From the NCBI GenBank assembly GCA_032717465.1, contig CM064690.1:26949153-27013152 (forward strand): 64,000 nucleotides of DNA, written 5' to 3'. Below, piece by piece: positions 57,431 through 64,000 of this stretch (position 1 is its first letter; every line of letters begins with the position of its first letter). Source of the stretch: Coenobita brevimanus. Taxonomy: Eukaryota; Arthropoda; Malacostraca; Decapoda; Coenobitidae. The position numbers and the translations under genes are program-made. Below the pieces are notes generated by a model. That model was given only the letters and a program-made list of their open reading frames with translations, was not told the origin of the DNA and made no database searches.

Positions 57431-58400
57431 GGTCGTGCTGTCCAACGTAATATTTGATCCTATTTCTGCAGCCACAATGACACGTCGCAAACCTCGGTAA
57501 ATCCCGTTGGGTATCACGTTTCTCCACAACACTGGGGGATTATTTTCTGGGATATGCCTTTTTTTTTTTCGTTTCTGGGATTTTTTTTTCTTTTCTCTCC
57601 CGGCTGGACTGGCCAAAAGGAATTTCTTACAGTTCGCCAAGCTTTTTTTTCCTGTCTCTTTCTCACTCTTCTTTTTTCCCTCAAAGGAATGAAGTATGTT
57701 CTTTGCATAGTAAGGGCAAAGGCTATGTAATTTCCAGTACTGTTTACGATTTGTTGGCTTGTCCGGCAGTGAGACTTAAAAAAAAAAAAGTCTGTATATG
57801 AATTTCTGATTTTTTTCTTTTCCATTTTTAAGGCTCAGTGGACTCGGCTCGACCCAGGTAGTAATGAGAAAATTGGGGTTATTTGTCAACTTAGCTCTGA
57901 GGGTATCAAATGGAGGAGAGAAGGACAAAAATTTTTCTCCTTTTATTTTTGGCTGCTAAGATTAAATGATACTCACTGATGCTTGGTAATTGGAAGGGTG
58001 GTGCGACAGGTGAGGGCCGGGAAGGCGATGGGTGAAAGGTGAGTATGAGGTGAGTAAAAGGTGAGGCGAAGACAAAGGGAGGAGGAAAGATCGAAGAAAA
58101 GTTACAAAGAGTTACACAAAGTCACACAGACCACACAGACCTTCCCAACAAGGAGGTCTTGGCTAATTTTGCTGGACAGTCCTTCTCTGTTCACGGAGGC
58201 AGAACAAAAGAATGGAACAGCAAGGAGACTTTCTTTCACCCTCTAAACCCTCCAAACCCCCAACAGAAAGAGAATCAGAAAGAGCCAGAAGAATGAGAAT
58301 GATGAGCAAGAAGTTGGTGTGGGTAGAGAGGACAGGTAAGTGATGAGTTAGTGAGTGCGCTAATAAGTATGAAAAATAGCTAGATACAGATAGAGATACG
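57431..58400. other. Unassigned DNA with T-rich stretch
   Basis: T runs at 57560-57590 and 57785 (A run) sit in mixed DNA. GGTGAGTATGAGGTGAGTAAAAGGTGAGG near 58040 is a three-copy 11-12-bp repeat. A minus-strand frame at 57365-57640 has some ordinary-looking residues, but I recognise no family. Confidence 0.35.
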
Positions 58401-58406
58401 GAATGT

Positions 58407-58408
<2 letters not shown>

Positions 58409-58457
<49 letters not shown>

Positions 58458-58617
58458 GGTTAGTAAGTTAGTGAGCAAGTGGTGCGAAGGAAGGAAGTTA
58501 GAATGAAGAAAATGAATACAGGGACAGAGACACGACAGAGACGGAAAGAGGAACGACCGTCCGTCCGTTCTTTATTGTCCCCTATACCGTCAACACACCA
58601 GATAACAGAATACCATT

Positions 58618-58655
<38 letters not shown>
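58409..58655. repeat. (GA)n and (GT)n arrays
   Basis: GA at about 58409-58454 and GT at about 58620-58655. Confidence 0.95.
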
Positions 58656-58656
<1 letters not shown>

Positions 58657-58659
58657 GAT

Positions 58660-58960
58660 CCCTATCGCGGCTCCACATCCTCACCTTTGTCACAGTAATA
58701 AACAAAACCTAATTACCTATTGTCTTCATGTACAGTCGATCCGGTCGGTAATTGAACAATAGCATTTCTTTTTTCACCGCAAAACAAAAGACAGTGACCG
58801 TAGCGTACATGATATCTGTTTTTATTCACTTTATTACCGTACAGATTTTTTTTCGCGATATTCAAAGGGGCCCATTATAATTACAGGTATTAGAGGTGTA
58901 ATTTACTCTTAATTGTTCCATTGTCCAGGAGAGTCAAGGTATTTGATGATAGAGACGTTA
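58660..58960. other. Single-copy AT-leaning segment
   Basis: No tandem structure or gene seen. TAATTACC and GGTAATTG words are present. Confidence 0.3.
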
Positions 58961-58979
58961 ATGCAGGTGTATATGGAAG

Positions 58980-59345
58980 GGGATGGATTGGTGGAGGGGT
59001 GTAGGGAAGATTAGGTGGGGGGAAGGAGGGGGAGAAAGGAGCTCTGGAAGGAAGCGAGATAGTTGGCAAGGGGGAAGGGGTAGGGGATGGGTTGGGGGAG
59101 GGGATGCAGAGGGTGGGAAAGGAGGAAGGTGGTGTTGGGCGGCAAGAGGAAGACGGAGAAGGATTCCTGAGAAGAAGCAAGACTGTAGGGAAGGGGGAAG
59201 AAGTGAGGGATGAAGGAGGGAGAAGGGGGTGAAGGGGAGATCAGGTGGTGGGGGAAGGCAGAGGAAAGGAGGACGAGAAAGGAGCCATGGAAGGAAGCGA
59301 GATAACAGGGAAGGGGGAATGGGGTAGGGGATGAAGGGAGGGGAA
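58980..59345. repeat. Purine block with 243-bp duplication
   Basis: GGAAGGAAGCGAGATA occurs at about 59046 and 59289, with GGGGAAGG...GAGAAAGGAGC before it and GGGGTAGGGGATG after it in both copies. Confidence 0.75.
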
Positions 59346-59454
59346 ATTAGGTATGGGAGAGGAAGGAATGAGAAAGCTGATGGAGAAAGAAAAAGGATGA
59401 GGGAAGGTGATGGAAAAAGAAGCAGGAGAGAGAGAGAGAGAGACGATCAGAGGA

Positions 59455-59510
59455 GAGACGCCCCGTAGTGAAGGGGTTATGACGCCTCGTAGTGAAGGGG
59501 TTATGTAATA
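59455..59510. mobile_element. Tandem pair of family A right ends
   Basis: CGCCCCGTAGTGAAGGGGTTA is followed directly by CGCCTCGTAGTGAAGGGGTTA, a 24-25-bp duplication of the family A terminus. Confidence 0.6.
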
Positions 59511-59511
59511 A

Positions 59512-59612
59512 AGTAGAGAGAGATTATAAAGATACACCAACCACACAGACGTTATGGTCCTTACTAGGTGGTCCGGCCATAAAATAAAGTAAAAATGTTT
59601 ATGGACACTGGG

Positions 59613-59656
<44 letters not shown>
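59512..59656. mobile_element. Family C repeat, second copy
   Basis: AGATACACCAACCACACAGACG, GGTCCTTACTAGGTGGTCC (about 59554-59572) and TAAAAATGTTTATGG match the copy at 51.3 kb. A GA array follows at about 59616-59654, and AGAGAGA precedes it. Confidence 0.6.
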
Positions 59657-59658
<2 letters not shown>

Positions 59659-59973
59659 ATAACTGAGTAGTAAACAATGCGGAGACAGGACAGTAAACCA
59701 CCACAAAACCCTCAAAATAAAAAAAAAAATAAAAAATAAAAATCCCCAAAAGAGTGCAGGGATAGGGGTCGCATTTACATATAATGATCTGTAACTTCCT
59801 TGTCTTTGTAAACGCTAATGTATTCCTTTCACTCACGTCTCATTTCGATTCAATACGGCAAATTTTGTTATGATGGCGATGCAGGAGTTACGCCTCTCTT
59901 TTACGGGCGGAATGAGCGATAGAATGGGGGAGGCGACGAAGATATGTGGGGTTTTCTGGGAGTGGGTGGATGT

Positions 59974-59976
<3 letters not shown>

Positions 59977-60012
<36 letters not shown>
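59977..60012. repeat. (GT)n microsatellite
   Basis: About 36 bp of GT. Confidence 0.95.
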
Positions 60013-60016
<4 letters not shown>

Positions 60017-60254
60017 GTGGTTGGATGAATATTAATGGAAATGGGGCTTAAAAAGGTGGACAATAGGATGGGATGTAAAATGGAGATGGTGAAATATCGT
60101 TCCATTATGTTTCGGTCACGTGGGGATATTTGTGTTTGTGTGTGTTTTTTTTTATTGTTTTCTCTGTGGTTTATTTAGCAGGTTCATTATCGCTCACTCT
60201 ATAACTACCGCCCACTGATGTATTTGTCTCGTACTCTGTCACGTGCACTTCCTC

Positions 60255-60975
60255 TCTCTCTCTGTCAGTCTGTCTGTCGCCTGTCTTTTTGTCTCTTTCT
60301 TCACCACACATTTCCTTCTCTCCTCTCCCAAATTCCCCTTCCGTCCTACCCATTTTCTCTGCAGTCTCTTCCACACTCCTATTATACCCCCCCCCTCTCT
60401 CTCTCTCTCTTCAGATTTTCACCCCGTGCACCATTCTCTCCCTTCTTCCTCCTCCCTTCTCACTGCAGTATTCCCTTCGTCTCCATTCCTCTTCCCTACT
60501 CCTCCAATTCCCCTTCTTTCTTTTCTCCTTACTCCCCATCCCCATCCATCCATCACTCCCACTCCTCCCTAACTCCTCCTTCATGTTCCTCATTTCCCCT
60601 CCATTCATCTCTCCTTCCATATCTAAACTCCCCACCTCCTCCATTCGCCTCCACAATCCACTTCCTGTCACACTCTCTCCCTCCCCATACATCCTGTCCA
60701 CCCCCCATTCACCCCAACCCCCCACATCCTTCTTGCTCCCCTAGCCAAGCTCCCCACTCCTCCTTTCACTTCCACTCCTTAGCTCCTTTCCTTCCCTATC
60801 CCCATCCCCAGTCACATTCAGCCCCACTCCTCACTCCCCACTCTTCTAATCTCCCTACGTCCTTCTCTCCCTCCCTATCCAGCCTTCCCCCTCCCCACTC
60901 CCTCCCCACTCTTCTAATATCCCTACCTCCTTCTCTCCCTCCTCATCCAGCCTCCCCCCTCCCCACTCCCAGCCC
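60255..60975. repeat. Pyrimidine-rich block with 68-bp repeat
   Basis: ACTCTTCTAATNTCCCTACNTCC occurs at about 60840 and 60908 (68 bp apart), each followed by TTCTCTCCCTCC and CCCCTCCCCACTCCC. Long Ser/Pro/His frames are artefacts. Confidence 0.75.
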
Positions 60976-61096
60976 ATCGCATCAAATATTAAGCCTGCTA
61001 TCAGTACAATTAGTGGGGTTCGAAGTGTGGAATCATTCAGGAAGGTCTGTGTTATACCTCTGGCCTCATCACTGCACAGGGAATTGTAGTCGATAT

Positions 61097-61098
<2 letters not shown>

Positions 61099-61188
<90 letters not shown>
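61099..61188. repeat. Compound (GT)n-(GA)n
   Basis: About 67 bp of GT then about 22 bp of GA. Confidence 0.95.
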
Positions 61189-61189
<1 letters not shown>

Positions 61190-61503
61190 ATCCCAGTCAC
61201 TAAAACTTTCACAAATTACCGAAGATATACAACTAAATAATAAAAAAAGGCGAACCCACAGACACACAAGGCCGACACAGAGGCCACTTAAGCGGCATTA
61301 TATGGGCGTTTCTCCGGCTGTTTCCTCCCACTTATATAGTTCTTATGCCTCTAGGGCCACTTTTTATTTTATTTATCTATTTATTTTTTTTTTTTTTTTG
61401 CTACGACACTTTGCAGGGTCGAAGGGAAATTTCACAGCCGTTTTCTCATCTTCATCGCCATATTATGAAATTTTTTATGATCGTACATGGGGGAAAAAGG
61501 AAA

Positions 61504-61505
<2 letters not shown>

Positions 61506-61565
<60 letters not shown>
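61506..61565. repeat. (CA)n microsatellite
   Basis: About 60 bp of CA. Confidence 0.95.
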
Positions 61566-61567
<2 letters not shown>

Positions 61568-61879
61568 AAATCAGGACCAGAAAAAATCACCACCTCTTAC
61601 GAAGGATTGGGAGCGTGGAAGAAAATGGTTAGTACTAGCGTTACCTTTGACTTTTTCTTTACTTTCTTTTATTATATACGGATGGAGATTATATTCTGGC
61701 CACTGCAGCGAGAAGGTAATTGAGGTTGTCTTGTTTGTTTGTCCTTTGTTGTTGTTGTTTGCTGATTCGCGTCTGATTAAGGGTGGCGTGTTTGTGTGTG
61801 TGGCTGTGTTTTTGCTTTCCTCCGTATACAAACACTTACACACACAAACACACACTGACGCAGGCTCTACCTCTCATTC

Positions 61880-62440
61880 TCTCCCTCTCTCTCTCTCTCT
61901 AAGCTGAATATTAATGTTCACCGGTAGCAAGACTTTAATAGGATGGATGTAATCTTACTGAAGGGCTGCTAGTAAAACACAATTGAAAAAAAAAAGAGGA
62001 ATAAAGAAAAGCAAGAGTAACTTAGAGAAACTGAAAACAGAAGAAGCAACAATGAATTAAAAAGGAATAACAAGAGTCTGGGTCCAATTAAAAAAATACC
62101 ACACACACACACGCAAATATCCTTCTCGCCCCCCCTAAACATAAATCCAACTCAGAGGTGTCCAAGTGGATGAGTGGGGAAGAAGTCAATACCAAACGAT
62201 ACACAGAACTCTGCCCTATCAATAACCCACCAACGCCTCCATAACCGCAATAACGAGGCGAGAGCTCTGTGTCAATAACGGGGCCATCACTCAGTCCGTC
62301 TCTGGCGCATCCGGCTGTGTCATCACGGTTCAATAATCAATGCAATCCAGTGTGGCAAAGAAAAGGCGAGTGACGAATGTGGCTTGTGGTGGTGGCAGTG
62401 GCTGTGTCAGGATTTGGTACGCGAATAGACAGGGAGTGCG
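61880..62440. other. Mixed DNA, possibly single-copy
   Basis: A stretch at 62100-62340 has balanced composition and an 81-residue minus-strand frame of ordinary residues (start 62333). I recognise no family, and splice context is absent. Confidence 0.3.
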
Positions 62441-62446
62441 TTTTTG

Positions 62447-62451
<5 letters not shown>

Positions 62452-62524
<73 letters not shown>
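62452..62524. repeat. (GT)n microsatellite, about 73 bp
   Basis: A pure GT array. Confidence 0.95.
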
Positions 62525-62528
<4 letters not shown>

Positions 62529-62799
62529 CCATTTCATTATTCTCAGACATCATACAAATCAGTCATACTGTGTGTATGACAAAAGAAGTGACCAATATAA
62601 TTCCTTTCATGTTTCCATCACCAACATAGTCAGTCATACAAACAGACTGTGCTGATATGGCTTCTCCTCTTTGGTCCTTCCATACTGTCTAATGAAAGTG
62701 GTTTAAGGAGCAATGAAGTTGATATAAGGGATTGTTACTGCTACGTGCGCAAAACAGATCACAGCATATAAGTCAGTCCTGGGCACAATAAACACAGGT

Positions 62800-63012
62800 A
62801 AACACATCAAAACACAGCACAGAAATAAACACAGCACAGAAATAAAACCTACCCTGATGAGTCACAGAAGGTCCACCGCTATGTTTCTCTTTGCTAAGTT
62901 TATCAACAGATCTACCTTCTGTCCCTTTGAGTTCGGCTGAAAAGTTACGGTGATAGAGCTAACGTGAGGACATATGACAGTGACAGAAATAACATGAAGA
63001 CATATTTCGGGT
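62800..63012. repeat. Two short tandem duplications
   Basis: ACACAGCACAGAAATAAA is doubled at about 62813-62848. GTGANAGANNTAACNTGANG followed by ACATAT is doubled at about 62951-63006 with a 30-bp period. Confidence 0.75.
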
Positions 63013-63289
63013 CTTTTACTCACTGTACATCTGCCGAAGTCGGTGTCAGGGAAGAATAGACCAAACCACGACACAAACAATTACCTGAAACACAGAGGAA
63101 ATGGCAGTCAGACCACCGTGGAAAAAAAGGAAAAAAAGAAAGAACAGCTCACCAAAGATTACCTAAAAAAGCGTTAGAAAAGAGTGAGCAATTTGTGACA
63201 TGCAAAGGAAACTGAGCGAAGGTAATTTACTGTACTTGTGTAGAAATGACAAATATTACACCTGGAAGGGAACGAGACACATAAAAGGA

Positions 63290-64000
63290 GGTGTGGCAGG
63301 TGAGACGGGAGGGGGAGGGAGGAATTAGGAGGTGAAGCGGAGAATGAAGCAAATAAACGTCGGGAAGAAAGAAACTGAAAAAAAAAAAGGAAAGGGGAGG
63401 GGGAACTTGGGCACATGAGGAAGATGAAAGACTAAAGACAGAGTAATAAAGCAAGAAGTGGACCTGAAAGCGAGGGAAGAATTAAGGGGTGAAGTGAGGG
63501 AGAGAAGAAAATGAAAAATTGAAAAAAAAGGAAGACACAGAGGGAGTTGAGGAAGACGAAAGACAAAAGATAGATGAAAAACTTAAAAAGTGAAAGTGAT
63601 GGGGAAATTTTGGGGTGAAGTGAGGGATAAGAAATATGACAGACGTAAAAGGGGGAACGATAAGAGAGAAAGAATATAAAAAGGGGAAACAGAGTGAGGT
63701 GGGGAAGATGAAAGACAAGAGAAAAAAAGAATAACAAGGAAGTGATGGAAGAATTAGGGGATGATGTGAGGAAGAAAAAACAAGATCGACCTAAAGAGGG
63801 AAGGAGAGAAAAGGGGGGGGGGAAAGGAGGAAAAGAGTGAAATGTGGAAGATGAAAGACAAAATGGAGATAATGAGAGAAAGGGGAAGGAAAAAAGAAGG
63901 GAGAGGCGAAAGAAACATTAAAACCAGGTGAGATAAGGGAGAGGAAAAAACGATGAAGAAATAGGACTTTGAGTGACCAGTACAAATACGAGACAAAGAA
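63290..64000. repeat. About 140-bp satellite, runs off the right edge
   Basis: GAAGATGAAAGAC-type phrases lie at 63420, 63552, 63704 and 63847 (spacing 132, 152 and 143 bp). GAATTAGGNGGTGAAGTGAGG lies at about 63322, 63478, 63605 and 63750. Both markers keep the same order, so about five degenerate units are present and the array continues beyond the window. Confidence 0.8.

Noticed and set aside
57365..57640. Minus-strand frame of 91 residues
   Set aside because: Part is Lys-rich translation of a T-rich tract; the remaining 30-40 residues match nothing I know.
60218..61240. Plus-strand open frame of 340 residues
   Set aside because: It runs through a Ser/Pro/His-rich pyrimidine block and then straight through GT and GA microsatellites.
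62088..62333. 81-residue minus-strand frame with ordinary residues
   Set aside because: I could not relate it to any family. It ends in translated CA repeat, and no flanking exon is seen.

Overview
This window looks like intergenic or deep intronic DNA from an animal with an extremely repeat-rich nuclear genome, most likely a decapod crustacean (crab or shrimp). I see no credible protein-coding gene, rRNA or true tRNA. The origin is inferred from style, not from a marker gene. There are more than 60 dinucleotide arrays, mostly (GA/CT)n and (GT/CA)n and often joined as compound GT-GA tracts, kilobase-long strand-biased polypurine and polypyrimidine blocks, tRNA-derived SINE pieces, and a dispersed family of short TTAA-bounded palindromic elements of the kind I associate with decapod genomes. 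Nearly all long open frames are translations of CT, GA, CA or GT tracts and are not genes.

Layout. 1-2.9 kb: mostly single-copy noncoding DNA with a small insertion flanked by an 11-bp direct repeat and a poly(A)-tailed repeat end. 2.9-3.45 kb: a head-to-tail row of TTAA-bounded palindromic units (family A). 3.6-4.5 kb: a higher-order minisatellite. 4.7-6.4 kb: SSRs, a complete family A element (5341-5550) and a tRNA-derived SINE. 6.7-20.9 kb: alternating purine and pyrimidine blocks, minisatellites and a retroposon tail ending in (ACATAC)n. 21.2-22 kb: a second SINE and another family A copy. 22-29 kb: more purine/pyrimidine blocks, interrupted by islands with paired CCAAT boxes at 26.1 and 26.4 kb. 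29.5-29.77 kb: the best promoter candidate, with an octamer-like site, paired CCAAT boxes, GC-rich boxes and a TATA box. 30.5-35 kb: family A copies, a 68-bp satellite, ACC-rich and CTGT-rich DNA. 35-46 kb: hairpin DNA, a GGGCT minisatellite, several degenerate satellites with embedded microsatellites, and family B palindromes. 47.6-48.5 kb: an intact family B palindrome directly next to a six-copy ~97-bp satellite that appears to be built from the same sequence. 50-55.2 kb: TTTCACGG and TTTTACGAG minisatellites and a cluster of family A copies. 55-64 kb: SSRs, a third dispersed repeat (family C) and a ~140-bp satellite running off the right edge.

The main biological story is repeat birth. 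In several places the terminus of a short palindromic transposable element has become the unit of a tandem array, and microsatellites repeatedly sit at homologous positions inside duplicated units. A second, weaker story is possible regulation: three pairs of CCAAT boxes spaced 31-35 bp apart within 3.5 kb, one pair upstream of a TATA box.
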